NCBI RefSeq assembly: GCF_021390335.1
Contig: NZ_JAJUXK010000006.1
Span: forward strand, 248,001-312,000
Direction: 5' to 3'
Source of the DNA: Dyadobacter sp. CY343
Lineage (GTDB): Bacteria; Bacteroidota; Bacteroidia; Cytophagales; Spirosomataceae
Length of the DNA stretch: 64,000 bases
Shown here: positions 9,294 through 18,199 of the stretch, piece by piece
How the letters are laid out: every line of letters starts with the position of its first letter
Position numbering within the stretch: the stretch's first letter is position 1
Notes under the pieces: model-generated
What the model was told of the DNA's origin: nothing
The model's input: the letters and a program-made list of their open reading frames with translations, nothing else
Databases searched by the model: none
Program-made: the position numbers and the translations under genes

Positions 9294-11048
9294 TTAATTA
9301 TCGATCTCTATTTCTGCGTAAACAATTTTATAAAAATCGTCAGGAAGAAATGGTTTTATCAAATAATTACTAAAACCGCTAGCGAGCGCACGTTCGCGCT
9401 CGTCTTCAAATGCAGAGGCGGTGAGCGCTACGATCGGGATATTCGCATCCTTTTCCCTAATTAACCTGGTCGCCTCAAAACCGTCCATAACCGGCATTCT
9501 CAGGTCCATGAAAATCAGGTTATAACGTGTTGAAAGGTATAAGTCAAAAGCTTGTTTTCCATCCGACGCAATGTCGAATGGAATGCTTTTCCTTTCGAGC
9601 AGCCTGGTCGCAAGCATCAAGTTCGTCGCATTGTCGTCAACCAAAAGTATTCTCGCGCTGGAAGAAATAGTTGGTATACTGCCTTTCTCAGCGTGTTTTT
9701 TGGTTAAGATCTTTGGCATCGAATAGGGTAGTTCGAGCTGGAATGAAAAGACAGAACCTTTTCCTATCTCACTTTTCAATTTCAGCTCGCCTCCAAATAA
9801 CCGCACTAACTCCCTGGAAATAGCCAGCCCTAATCCCGTACCGCCGTCCTGCCGCTTCACAAGACTTCTGACTTGCGTAAATATCTCAAATACATGAGAT
9901 TGCAGCTCCTCTGAAATACCTATTCCACTATCTGCAACTGAAAATTCAAGCCGGATCTCACGTTCCGTCCTGCCCGATTCGGCTACCAAAACTTTCACAA
10001 ATCCCTCATCTGTGAATTTGACTGCATTGTGGACAACATTGGTGATCACCTGACTTAACCTTACCTGATCGGCGTGAATGAGCGGGAGCTGCTCGGGATG
10101 CTCAAAGTGCAGTTCCAGATTCTTCTCTCTCGCCCGCGGCAAAAAGCTGTTATACAGGTTTCTGAGCAACTCTTCCAGATCAAAAATAACCGGATGAAGC
10201 TTTACGTGATTGGAATTGATCTTATTGAAATCGAGAATATCATTTACGACAGCCATTAAATGGGTCGAAGAAAATTTCAATGTATCGATCAGCTCTTTTT
10301 CGTCTTTGCTTATTGACTCATTTTCCTGCAACAGATGCACGATCCCGACAATACCATTCAACGGCGTACGGATTTCATGGCTCATCGTCGACAGAAATTC
10401 AGACTTGGCCAGGGTTGCGTTTTCTGCTATCTGCTTCTGTTTTTCCAGTTTCTCATTCTGCTCGGCAAGCGAATATCTGTAATAGAAGTCGCGCTTATTT
10501 CGCTTGTCAGTAAAATACATGACAAAAGGAAAAAGCATTTGACCCAAAAAGAAAAACAGCCCTCCCTGGCCCATGAACTGATATAAATAGGAAGGATGCC
10601 CGATATAGAGCGCAGATGGAAACAGCAGGAATACCAGAATTGTCGCGATAAAAGCATCTTTCCCCGGCCACCTGAGTACGATAAAAGAGAAAATAAGACC
10701 AAGCGTCATATTGAAAGTAGCGCGATCGTAGGTAGCATGCGGAACGCTGGCCAGAATATATGCGTGAACCGGCAATAGGGTCAGGTATACGAACAGAGAT
10801 GCCCTTTGCGCCGTAATTTTTCCGTGAAAGTGCAGAAACAAAAAAATCAGCCCGATAGCGCTGAAAATAAGTTCAGCCCGCAAAATAAGCGGGAAGGCAG
10901 GATCATTTCTTAAATAATAGAGGAATGCGGTTGCAGGATAGCCGATCAGGTAAGCAAAACAGAAGGTCAGATTGCTCCAACGTGACTTAACCTCGCTTTC
11001 GCTTTTCCACAATTCGTTGAAGTTACCCGTGTAGTTAGCACTATTCAA
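9294..11048 (-). CDS. Membrane hybrid sensor histidine kinase with receiver domain
   Basis: A 584-residue protein. About six hydrophobic segments span residues 26-180, without an evident extracellular sensor domain. A short coiled coil (190-215) leads into HisKA with phospho-acceptor H224 in STMSHEIRTPLNG. The ATPase domain shows NVVHNAVKFT (N box), DSGIGIS and GGTGLGLAIS. A C-terminal receiver from about residue 463 has ILLVDDN, the phospho-Asp in LIFMDLRMPVMDG, ALTAS and the lysine of YLIKPF. No Hpt domain or output regulator is adjacent, so phosphate probably passes to a partner elsewhere. The only start that keeps the membrane region is TTG at 11048, with an in-frame stop two codons upstream. 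Confidence 0.92.
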   Translation of the reverse strand: MNSANYTGNFNELWKSESEVKSRWSNLTFCFAYLIGYPATAFLYYLRNDPAFPLILRAELIFSAIGLIFLFLHFHGKITAQRASLFVYLTLLPVHAYILASVPHATYDRATFNMTLGLIFSFIVLRWPGKDAFIATILVFLLFPSALYIGHPSYLYQFMGQGGLFFFLGQMLFPFVMYFTDKRNKRDFYYRYSLAEQNEKLEKQKQIAENATLAKSEFLSTMSHEIRTPLNGIVGIVHLLQENESISKDEKELIDTLKFSSTHLMAVVNDILDFNKINSNHVKLHPVIFDLEELLRNLYNSFLPRAREKNLELHFEHPEQLPLIHADQVRLSQVITNVVHNAVKFTDEGFVKVLVAESGRTEREIRLEFSVADSGIGISEELQSHVFEIFTQVRSLVKRQDGGTGLGLAISRELVRLFGGELKLKSEIGKGSVFSFQLELPYSMPKILTKKHAEKGSIPTISSSARILLVDDNATNLMLATRLLERKSIPFDIASDGKQAFDLYLSTRYNLIFMDLRMPVMDGFEATRLIREKDANIPIVALTASAFEDERERALASGFSNYLIKPFLPDDFYKIVYAEIEIDN

Positions 11049-11127
11049 GAATCAATTTTTTTAAACGCTGGGTATATCCGGCGGGCCATTTACTGCCCGA
11101 CCACTTCCCAAATTTACATAATTAGTC

Positions 11128-11163
11128 AAAAAAATAGGGTATCCAAATGAATGAATACCCTAT
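11128..11163 (-). terminator. Rho-independent terminator downstream of lpdA
   Basis: A perfect 9-bp inverted repeat (ATAGGGTAT/ATACCCTAT) with a 12-nt loop is followed on the minus strand by a run of seven T residues. It sits 25 bp after the lpdA stop and before the histidine kinase start. Confidence 0.75.
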
Positions 11164-11187
11164 GATTTTTATCAAGTTACCTCTTGA

Positions 11188-12585
11188 CTATAAGTCGATC
11201 GCTTCTCCGTAAGCAGCCTCAGTTGCGCCTTTAATCGCTTCTGACATGGTTGGGTGCGGGTGGATTGATCTTAATATCTCGTGAGAAGTAGTTTCCAGCT
11301 GACGCGCAACCACTACTTCGGCGATCATTTCAGTTACATTGGTCCCGATCATGTGAGCGCCAAGGAACTCGCCATATTTAGCGTCAAAGATCACTTTCAC
11401 AAAACCATCTGTGGCTCCGGCAGCTGTCGCTTTTCCGGAAGCTTTGAATGGAAATTTACCAACCTTGATATCGTAACCTGCTTCGCGTGCTTTCTTTTCG
11501 GTGAAACCAACAGAAGCGATTTCAGGCTGGCAGTAAGTACATCCTGGGATGTTACCGTAATCCAATGCTTCAGTTTTGTGGCCTGCGAGTTTCTCTGCGC
11601 AAATAATACCCTCGACAGTCGCAACGTGGGCCAATGCAGGGCCAGGAGTACAGTCGCCTATCGCGTAAAATCCTGGAACGCTGGTTTCATACCATTCGTT
11701 TACCATGATCTTTCCTTTATCTGTCTTAATACCAGTTTCTTCCAGACCGATATTTTCAAGATTAGCAACAATTCCGGCTGCGGAAAGCACTACATCCACT
11801 TCGAAAGACTTTTGTCCCTCCGGTGTTTTTACTGAAACCACACAACCATTTCCGCTGGTATCTACTTTTTCAACCGTAGAATTCACGTAGGTATCGATGC
11901 CCAGTTTTTTGTATTGCTTCGCGATTTCCTTCGAAATATCTTCATCTTCAACCGGCACCAGATTTGGCAGGAATTCAACAACAGTCACCTTGGTGCCCAT
12001 CGATGCATACACATAAGCGAACTCCATTCCGATTGCGCCGGAACCAACTACCAGCATAGAAGCAGGTTGTTTTTCCAGGCTCATCGCCTTGCGGTATTCG
12101 ATTACTTTCTGTCCGTCGATCTTGATATTCGGCAGCTCACGTGCACGAGCGCCGGTTGCGATGATCACACCCTTATTAGCAGTGTAATCTACTTTTTTAC
12201 CTTCTTTATCAGTTACCTCAACCGTTTTCTGACCTTTCACTTTACCTGCGCCCATGATGACGTCGATCTTGTTTTTCTTCATCAGAAAAGAAACGCCTTT
12301 GCTCATGGAATCGGCCACGCCGCGGCTGCGTTTGATCACGCCAGAGAAGTCGGCCGAAGCGTCGCTCACATTGATACCGTAATCTTTGGCATGCTTGATA
12401 TATTCATACACCTGCGCACTTTTAAGGAGTGCTTTGGTCGGGATGCAACCCCAGTTAAGGCAAATTCCCCCTAAACTTTCTTTTTCAACAATTGCCACTT
12501 TAAGTCCTAATTGGGAAGCACGAATAGCTGCGGGATATCCCCCGGGGCCGCTACCAATTACAATCACATCATATGTTTGAGCCAT
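11188..12585 (-). CDS. lpdA: Dihydrolipoyl dehydrogenase (E3)
   Basis: This 465-residue flavoprotein reoxidises the dihydrolipoyl groups of pyruvate and 2-oxoglutarate dehydrogenase complexes, passing electrons through FAD to NAD. Visible features are the FAD-binding VIGSGPGGYPAA (residues 10-20), the redox disulfide C42/C47 in GGICLNWGCIPTK, the NAD-binding VVGSGAIGMEFA, the second FAD motif YAIGDCT, and the C-terminal interface with HPHPTMSE holding the catalytic His-Glu dyad. Length is normal. It is transcribed alone, away from prfB, with a terminator after its stop; no E1 or E2 genes are nearby. Confidence 0.97.
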   Translation of the reverse strand: MAQTYDVIVIGSGPGGYPAAIRASQLGLKVAIVEKESLGGICLNWGCIPTKALLKSAQVYEYIKHAKDYGINVSDASADFSGVIKRSRGVADSMSKGVSFLMKKNKIDVIMGAGKVKGQKTVEVTDKEGKKVDYTANKGVIIATGARARELPNIKIDGQKVIEYRKAMSLEKQPASMLVVGSGAIGMEFAYVYASMGTKVTVVEFLPNLVPVEDEDISKEIAKQYKKLGIDTYVNSTVEKVDTSGNGCVVSVKTPEGQKSFEVDVVLSAAGIVANLENIGLEETGIKTDKGKIMVNEWYETSVPGFYAIGDCTPGPALAHVATVEGIICAEKLAGHKTEALDYGNIPGCTYCQPEIASVGFTEKKAREAGYDIKVGKFPFKASGKATAAGATDGFVKVIFDAKYGEFLGAHMIGTNVTEMIAEVVVARQLETTSHEILRSIHPHPTMSEAIKGATEAAYGEAIDL

Positions 12586-12630
12586 TTTCTGGTATTTTTT
12601 TGATAAGAAATGGGTTGACTAAATTTCCTG

Positions 12631-12638
12631 CAAAGTTA
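12631..12638 (-). promoter_or_regulatory. Candidate -7 element for lpdA
   Basis: On the minus strand this reads TAACTTTG, matching TAnnTTTG, about 46 bp before the lpdA ATG. I do not see a convincing -33 TTG at the right spacing. Confidence 0.35.
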
Positions 12639-12713
12639 AGACGATTTGCCGGAATGCCTACATGTACATTGCCCCGTATTTGCCATGAAACTGAGCCTTA
12701 TTGCGAATTGTTA

Positions 12714-12721
12714 TACCTTTG
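12714..12721 (+). promoter_or_regulatory. Candidate -7 element for prfB
   Basis: TACCTTTG matches TAnnTTTG and lies about 130 bp upstream of the prfB start, just before the palindromic repeat. If used, the repeat would form a hairpin near the 5' end of the prfB leader RNA. No clear -33 element is seen. Confidence 0.4.
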
Positions 12722-12729
12722 TGGTTTGC

Positions 12730-12805
12730 CATTGTCGGCCTGAGCGGAGCCGAAGGCACGCCACTCGCAAGTAACTCGTCTTCGGCTCCGCTCAGACTGA
12801 CAATG
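12730..12805. repeat. Imperfect palindrome with 26-bp arms, REP-like dispersed element
   Basis: Arms at 12730-12755 and 12780-12805 are reverse complements with two mismatches, around a 24-nt loop. The core CTGAGCGGAGCCGAAG resembles dispersed palindromes I recall in intergenic regions of Bacteroidota genomes. Both arms lie between the putative prfB promoter and its start, so RNA from there would fold into a stable hairpin. No other copy was found by eye in this window. Confidence 0.75.
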
Positions 12806-12847
12806 CTGAAAAGCAACATTTTTTCAAACTTAAAACTCAAACTTCAA

Positions 12848-13922
12848 ATGACAGCAGAGCAATTGAAAGACTTGAAGGCCCGTGTAGAGGCTTTGGGGAG
12901 GTATCTTTGACTACGATAACCGAAAAAAACAGCTAGAAGATCTTGAACAGCAAACTGTTCAACCGGAGTTCTGGAATGATTCAGATCGCGCCGAAAAAAC
13001 AATGCGGGAAATCCGCGGACTGAAATTCTGGACAAATGGGTACGAGGAGCTGGCCCGGCTAAGGGACGATCTGGATACCATCTGGGAATTTTATGATGCC
13101 GGCGAAGCTACCGAAGAAGAGGTGGACGAAGAAGGCAAAAAGCTCTCTGACAAACTGGAAGAAATCGAATTCCGGAAAATGATGGGAGAAGAAGGTGACG
13201 AGCTGCCTGCTGTGATCGAGATCAACTCGGGTGCAGGCGGAACAGAGTCACAGGATTGGGCTTCCATGCTCATGCGGATGTACATTATGTGGGCGGAGAA
13301 AAACGGATACAAGGTCCGTGAGGTGGATTTGCAGGATGGTGATGTGGCTGGAATAAAGTCGGTCACATTGGAAATCGACGGCGAATATGCTTACGGAAAC
13401 CTGAAATCCGAAAACGGCGTACACCGGCTCGTCCGCATTTCGCCCTTCGACTCGAATGCGAGGCGACATACCTCATTTACATCGGTTTACGTGTATCCGC
13501 TCGCCGACGATAATATCGAAATCGACGTGAACCTGGCCGATATTACCTGGGATACCTACCGTTCCGGCGGCGCTGGTGGACAGAACGTGAACAAAGTTGA
13601 GACTGCGGTTCGTTTGCATCATAAACCTTCCGGCATTATCATCGCCTGTCAGCAGGAACGCTCTCAGCTGATGAATAAGGAGGTAGCGATCAGGCTTTTA
13701 AAATCGCGGCTTTATCAGATTGAATTGGAAAAGCGTAACTCTGCCCGCGCAGAAGTGGAAGCTTCCAAACGAAAAATCGAATGGGGTTCGCAGATCAGAA
13801 GCTATGTTTTGGACGATCGTCGCGTAAAGGACCACAGAACAGATCACCAGACTTCCAATACAGAAGCAGTTTTAAATGGTGAGATCAATGATTTCATCAA
13901 GGCTTATTTGATGGAATCCTAG
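12848..13922 (+). CDS. prfB: Peptide chain release factor 2, programmed +1 frameshift
   Basis: RF2 terminates translation at UGA and UAA. The ATG at 12848 opens a 20-codon first frame ending GRYL at an in-frame TGA (12908-12910). Translation resumes in the +1 frame at GAC (12909) after CTT (12905-12907), giving DYDNRKKQLEDLE and about 357 residues in all. The slip site CTT-TGA-C and the purine-rich GGGGAGG just upstream match the classical prfB frameshift, by which low RF2 raises its own synthesis. The long frame has the stop-reading SPF tripeptide (ISPFDSNARRHTSF) and the peptidyl-hydrolysis GGQ motif (GGAGGQNVNKVE). Gene callers often miss the first 20 codons. A terminator follows directly. 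Confidence 0.95.
12895..12911 (+). promoter_or_regulatory. prfB programmed frameshift site
   Basis: A GGGGAGG stretch (SD-like) ends three bases before CTT-TGA-C. Reading slips +1 at CTT so that GAC becomes the next sense codon. This matches the autoregulatory element known from Escherichia coli prfB in layout. Confidence 0.9.
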
Positions 13923-13938
13923 TGATTAATAATATCTG

Positions 13939-13976
13939 CCTCCTGCTAAACAGAATTGTGTTGGCAGGAGGTTTTT
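13939..13976 (+). terminator. Rho-independent terminator after prfB
   Basis: Arms CCTCCTGC (13939-13946) and GCAGGAGG (13964-13971) are perfectly complementary and are followed by TTTTT. It separates prfB from the toxin-antitoxin pair. Confidence 0.8.
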
Positions 13977-14002
13977 GTTATATTCAAATAAAAAAATCAG
14001 AT

Positions 14003-14203
14003 ATGAGCAACATGGATCTTGTGACGAAAGTCTTAGACTTGCCGGATGCAGCTCAAGAGGAAGTATCAGAATTTCTGGATCGTATTTTAACTAGATATCC
14101 TAGAAAGGCTAAAATTCCCTTGAAATTTGGGATGATGAAGGGCACATTTCAGATGTCGGACGATTTCGACGAGCCTTTAGGTGACTTCAAAGACTATATG
14201 TAA
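14003..14203 (+). CDS. Small antitoxin-like protein (DUF2281-type) of a PIN toxin pair
   Basis: A 66-residue acidic protein. The ATG at 14003 (MSNMDLVTKVLDLP) is preferred over an upstream in-frame start that would read through the terminator. The opening helix LVTKVLDLPDAAQEEVSEFLDRIL resembles DUF2281-type antitoxins, and the tail FGMMKGTFQMSDDFDEPLGD is the usual disordered toxin-binding segment. Its stop overlaps the start of the PIN-domain toxin by one base, the normal order for this type II module. It presumably binds the toxin active site and may bind its own promoter. No DNA-binding motif is obvious at this size. Confidence 0.8.
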   Translation: MSNMDLVTKVLDLPDAAQEEVSEFLDRILTRYPRKAKIPLKFGMMKGTFQMSDDFDEPLGDFKDYM

Positions 14204-14589
14204 TGAACTATATTCTTGATACACACACATTGATTTGGTTTATGGAAGGAGATAAGCAGCTTTCCAACCCTGTATTAACAATCATGGAGGATACCACAAA
14301 GTTGAAGTATGTTAGTATCGCTTCTATTTGGGAAATTGGAATAAAAATCAGTCTCCAAAAACTGAATTTGAATAAATCATTTAAGGAGTTTCTCTCTGAT
14401 CTATCCCGAACCAATATTGCAATACTGCCACTAGGGTTCAGTCATATTATACGGATCAGTGAGATGGAGCATATTCATAGAGATCCATTTGATCGTATCA
14501 TTATCGCCCAAGCCCAAGAAGAAGCTTATATCATCCTGGGCCGGGATCCTCAATTTATACCATACAATGTAAAGATGGTTTGGAACTAG
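14203..14589 (+). CDS. PIN-domain (VapC-family) toxin
   Basis: A 128-residue PIN-domain ribonuclease. It shows the first acidic residue in YILDTHTLIWF (D6), a conserved Glu in SIASIWEIGIK, and the late acidic cluster HRDPFDRIIIAQA. VapC-type toxins cleave tRNA or rRNA; the target here is unknown. Gene order antitoxin-toxin and the one-base overlap support a type II toxin-antitoxin system. The 3' end overlaps the TTG start of the following hydrolase by 10 bp, so that gene may depend on translation of the toxin. It seems intact, with no frameshift or missing active-site acid. Confidence 0.87.
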   Translation: MNYILDTHTLIWFMEGDKQLSNPVLTIMEDTTKLKYVSIASIWEIGIKISLQKLNLNKSFKEFLSDLSRTNIAILPLGFSHIIRISEMEHIHRDPFDRIIIAQAQEEAYIILGRDPQFIPYNVKMVWN

Positions 14590-15371
14590 GCCAGAACGAC
14601 TTGCATTTCACTAAACTCGGCCGCGGCCCGCGGATTCTTCTTGCTTTTCACGGCATTGGGCAGGATGGAATGAGCTGTTTTCAGACTCTGGAAAACACGC
14701 TGGGCGATCACTACACTATTTTTGCTTTCGATCTTTTCTTTCACGGTAAAAGCGCAGATGCAGATCTGGAAATTGTTACCAAAGATTACTGGAAATCGGT
14801 TCTGGTAGACTTTTTAGCCCAAAATAATATCCCAAATTTCGATGTAATGGGTTTCAGTATGGGCGGGAGATTTGCATTGGCTACGCTTGAAGCATTTCCC
14901 GACAAAATTAAAAACACTTACCTGGTCGCACCTGACGGGATTTCTGAAAATCCACTTTATACACTCGCGACTAGGAATTCGGCCGGTCGGGCATTGTTTC
15001 GCTGGACAATGCAGAAGCCTGCATTATTTTTCAAAACCATTCTGCTGTTGAAAAAAATGGGGATTGTCAATAATAGTCTGGTACGTTTTACCAAAAATGT
15101 GCTCAATACACCCTCAAAAAGGCAGAATATCTTCAAATCATGGACTGCATTTCGCGCCCTGCGTTTTGTTATACCTCAAATCATAGGGATCGCAAACCAG
15201 AACGATATCCGGATTTTTCTCTTCACCGGCCAGTTTGATAAATTATTGACACTGAAAGCAGTCAACCCACTTGCAAAACTTCTTCCTAAAAATCAGAACG
15301 TGCACTTGAAAAGCGGTCACTCGCAGTTAGTCGCCAAAGCCGGCGTGTGGATTTGTACTTTATTTGAGTAA
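14580..15371 (+). CDS. Alpha/beta hydrolase
   Basis: A 263-residue alpha/beta-hydrolase. HGIGQDG supplies the oxyanion-hole region, GFSMGG the nucleophile elbow serine, FTGQFDKL the acid and LKSGHSQLV the catalytic histidine, so the triad appears complete. There is no signal peptide. The start is unusual: TTG at 14580 overlaps the PIN-toxin stop, another TTG at 14601 is also possible, and the first ATG lies beyond the HGIG motif. The substrate is unknown. A 24-bp gap leads to the transporter gene, so the two may be co-transcribed. Confidence 0.83.
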   Translation: MELGQNDLHFTKLGRGPRILLAFHGIGQDGMSCFQTLENTLGDHYTIFAFDLFFHGKSADADLEIVTKDYWKSVLVDFLAQNNIPNFDVMGFSMGGRFALATLEAFPDKIKNTYLVAPDGISENPLYTLATRNSAGRALFRWTMQKPALFFKTILLLKKMGIVNNSLVRFTKNVLNTPSKRQNIFKSWTAFRALRFVIPQIIGIANQNDIRIFLFTGQFDKLLTLKAVNPLAKLLPKNQNVHLKSGHSQLVAKAGVWICTLFE

Positions 15372-15395
15372 CTTGTCGAATACCATTTTACATGT

Positions 15396-16691
15396 ATGGA
15401 GCAGGTTTTACCCAAGAATGACACGAACTGGCGACTAAAAGCGATCATCGGCGGCTCCGCCGGAAATTTAGTGGAATGGTACGACTGGTACGCTTACTCG
15501 GCGTTTTCCCTCTACTTTGCAAGCACCTTTTTCCCCGATTCGAATCCAACCGTACAGCTCATCAATACAGCCGGGATTTTTGCGGTAGGGTTTCTGATGC
15601 GGCCAATAGGCGGCTATATTTTTGGTAAACTGGCTGATACCAAAGGTCGCAAAGTAGCGATGACATTATCCGTTCTATTAATGTCGTTCGGCTCACTTTT
15701 GATCGCATTTCTTCCGGGTTACAATAGTATTGGCATTGCTGCACCTGTTATGTTACTGATCGCGAGACTGTTGCAGGGACTGAGTGTGGGCGGAGAATAC
15801 GGCACGTCGGCCACTTACCTGAGCGAAGTTGCGACTGAAAAACGACGCGGCTTTTTTTCCAGCTTCCAATATGTGACTTTGATCGGCGGCCAGCTGATCG
15901 CGCTCGGCCTGCAATTGATTTTACAGAATATCTTCCTGACAGACCAGCAAATGCACGACTGGGGCTGGCGTATTCCGTTTGTTCTGGGTGCATTATTGTC
16001 GCTCGTCGCACTATACCTGCGTGCGCATATGAATGAAACACAGGCATTTAAGTCAACAGAGCAGCAAGCGAAGAAGAGAGGTTCGCTCAGAGAATTACTT
16101 AAACATCCGAAAGCGATCCTCGTTGTGATCGGGCTCACGATGGGCGGCACGCTGGCGTTTTACACCTACACCACCTACATGCAGAAATTTCTGGTCAATA
16201 CCGTTGGGCTTTCCAAGTATCAATCGACCATGCTGACCTTCTGCTCGCTGTTCATTTTTGCAATGCTGCAACCCGTTTTCGGAGCTCTCAGTGACCGGAT
16301 CGGCAGGAAGCCTTTGCTGATTTCGTTTGGTGTTTTGGGTACCATATTCACTTACCCGCTTCTTACCACGCTCAGTCACACTACCAATATGTGGTCAGCT
16401 TTTGGCTTGTTAATGGTCGCATTGATCATTGTGAGCGGATATACTTCTATTAATGCAGTTGTTAAAGCCGAACTTTTCCCCGTCGAAGTTCGCGCATTGG
16501 GCGTGGGCCTTCCCTACTCGATTACTGTCGCTATATTCGGCGGGACCGCTGAGTACCTGGCACTTTGGGCCAAAAATCTGGGTCACGAAAGCTACTATTA
16601 CTGGTATGTGACCATTTGCATTTTCGCTTCTCTGATTATTTATGTGCGTATGAGAGATACGAAGCACACTTCCCTGATCGAGCGCGACTAA
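15396..16691 (+). CDS. MFS transporter, metabolite:H+ symporter (KgtP/ProP-like) family
   Basis: A 431-residue inner-membrane protein with about 12 hydrophobic segments. The opening GGSAGNLVEWYDWYAYS and the loop GKLADTKGRKVA are diagnostic for the MHS subfamily, which imports dicarboxylates such as 2-oxoglutarate, or citrate, proline or betaine, with protons. A second cytoplasmic loop (GALSDRIGRKPLL) lies in the C-terminal half as expected. The actual substrate is not predictable here. It lies 24 bp after the hydrolase; the next gene starts after a 79-bp gap. Confidence 0.88.
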   Translation: MEQVLPKNDTNWRLKAIIGGSAGNLVEWYDWYAYSAFSLYFASTFFPDSNPTVQLINTAGIFAVGFLMRPIGGYIFGKLADTKGRKVAMTLSVLLMSFGSLLIAFLPGYNSIGIAAPVMLLIARLLQGLSVGGEYGTSATYLSEVATEKRRGFFSSFQYVTLIGGQLIALGLQLILQNIFLTDQQMHDWGWRIPFVLGALLSLVALYLRAHMNETQAFKSTEQQAKKRGSLRELLKHPKAILVVIGLTMGGTLAFYTYTTYMQKFLVNTVGLSKYQSTMLTFCSLFIFAMLQPVFGALSDRIGRKPLLISFGVLGTIFTYPLLTTLSHTTNMWSAFGLLMVALIIVSGYTSINAVVKAELFPVEVRALGVGLPYSITVAIFGGTAEYLALWAKNLGHESYYYWYVTICIFASLIIYVRMRDTKHTSLIERD

Positions 16692-16770
16692 TCTTGGAAT
16701 AGATAAACTACCTCTTGACAAAATCCATTTGGTTCATTATCTTTAAAGACACCAAAAACTTTCTACTATT

Positions 16771-17205
16771 ATGAACGTGATGGATCGAATCGAACATTGG
16801 GGCGATGCGCATCATCCTGCCTGGATGGACATTGTTCGTATTGCTTTGGGAGTGTTTTTATTTGTAAAAGGTATCAGCTTTATCAGCGATACAACTCAGC
16901 TTTCCCGTCTTGTGACCGGATTGGACTTTCACCTTTACACCGTAACCGCCGTACATTACGTTGCATTCGCGCACATTTTTGGAGGTTTTATGATCGCGAT
17001 GGGCTGCCTTACCCGGTTAGCTTGTATTATACAAATCCCCATTCTTCTGACAGCCGTGTTTTTTGTCAACATTCGTATGGGATTTTCTTACGTGAACTCC
17101 GAACTCTGGCTGTCTCTGATCACACTGATTGTCGTAGTAACATTCGCGATTATCGGTTCCGGGAGATATTCAATGGACGAGTATATGAAAAATCACAATA
17201 ACTGA
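16771..17205 (+). CDS. DoxX-like integral membrane protein
   Basis: A 144-residue protein with four hydrophobic segments (about residues 22-40, 58-80, 85-100 and 110-130), the size and layout of the DoxX/DoxD-like family. Motifs such as RIALGVFLFVKG near the start and GCLTRLACIIQIPIL in the middle fit that family. A role in redox or stress physiology has been proposed for some members; nothing here fixes a substrate. It ends directly against the convergent AraC-type regulator gene. Confidence 0.75.
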   Translation: MNVMDRIEHWGDAHHPAWMDIVRIALGVFLFVKGISFISDTTQLSRLVTGLDFHLYTVTAVHYVAFAHIFGGFMIAMGCLTRLACIIQIPILLTAVFFVNIRMGFSYVNSELWLSLITLIVVVTFAIIGSGRYSMDEYMKNHNN

Positions 17206-18081
17206 TCAGATCATTTCGGGTGCGGTTTTGTACAGATACTTCCGCTTGTATTCCAGGGGCGTCATGTCCGTGACTTTCTTGAAATGCCGGTAAAAATTGG
17301 AGACATTATTGAAACCGCACTCAAAACAAATCACCTCCGTCGCCAGCTTGTCTTCAATCAATAACCTGCAAGCCTGACTGATCCGGATCTCCACCAGGAA
17401 ATCATTGTAGGTTTTTTTTGTCATTAATTTAAAATACCTGCAAAACGAGGTAATACCAAGGTTTGCAATCGCTGCCACATCCTGCAAAGAGATATCGCTT
17501 CGGTAATTTGAAAGCGTATAAGCGTATATCTTGTTCAGCCGCAAGGTTTCAGAATCATTCGATTTATAGAATGCGTGCGCCGAAGCGATCGTTTCATATT
17601 CCGAAGTTTCTGCCAGTATTTTCAATATGGAAAGTAATGCGATCAGTCGGTCGAGGTTTTCCGCATCAACCGCCGCCAGCATGAGGGGCAGGATTTTTTC
17701 TTTCGCAGTACCTGTGATCAACAAACCGCGCTTAGCCTTTTCAAACAATTTTGGTATCTGATACGCTTCCGGCAGAAGCAGAAAATCGGCGCCCAGGCAA
17801 CTGGGAAGAAAATGGATAATAATAACCTCAACCGCCTCATCACTTGCACCTTCTTCCGCCCGCCAGGTATGCGGCAGGTTTTCTCCCAGCAATATCAATT
17901 CACCGTCTGTGAAGTTTGTGATACTATCTCCTATAAAACGTACTCCTTTGCCTTTAACCAGAAAATGCAGTTCCAGCTCAGGATGGTAGTGCCAGACTGT
18001 CCCAAAGCCCGCGTTCTTGTCATGCCGGATACTGAATGAAGTTCGCGAGGGTATCGGAACTTTGTGAAAATGAGGTTTCAT
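17206..18081 (-). CDS. AraC-family transcriptional regulator with cupin sensor
   Basis: A 291-residue regulator. The N-terminal half is cupin-like (WHYHPELELHFLVKGKG and GELILLGENLPHTW), the usual small-molecule sensor. The C-terminal ~100 residues carry the two AraC helix-turn-helix motifs (ISLQDVAAIANLGITSFCRY and ATEVICFECGFNNVSNFYRH) with the ending FKKVTDMTPLEYKR. It is the last of four minus-strand genes after the symporter, the aldolase and the sigma-like protein, so I infer that it regulates that catabolic locus. No operator could be identified by eye. Confidence 0.92.
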   Translation of the reverse strand: MKPHFHKVPIPSRTSFSIRHDKNAGFGTVWHYHPELELHFLVKGKGVRFIGDSITNFTDGELILLGENLPHTWRAEEGASDEAVEVIIIHFLPSCLGADFLLLPEAYQIPKLFEKAKRGLLITGTAKEKILPLMLAAVDAENLDRLIALLSILKILAETSEYETIASAHAFYKSNDSETLRLNKIYAYTLSNYRSDISLQDVAAIANLGITSFCRYFKLMTKKTYNDFLVEIRISQACRLLIEDKLATEVICFECGFNNVSNFYRHFKKVTDMTPLEYKRKYLYKTAPEMI

Positions 18082-18199
18082 TTAAATTGTCCTAAGACAG
18101 GGTTTAGGTTGCGCTGTCTTACTCAATCTAAAAAGGAAAACTTCCCGTTATCTATCGGGGTAAAGAGAATAAAAATTGAAAAAATACTACAAAATATAG

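Noticed and set aside
14003..14589. Part of a larger defence island around the toxin pair
   Set aside because: Neighbours on both sides are housekeeping or metabolic genes, with no restriction, CRISPR or abortive-infection genes.
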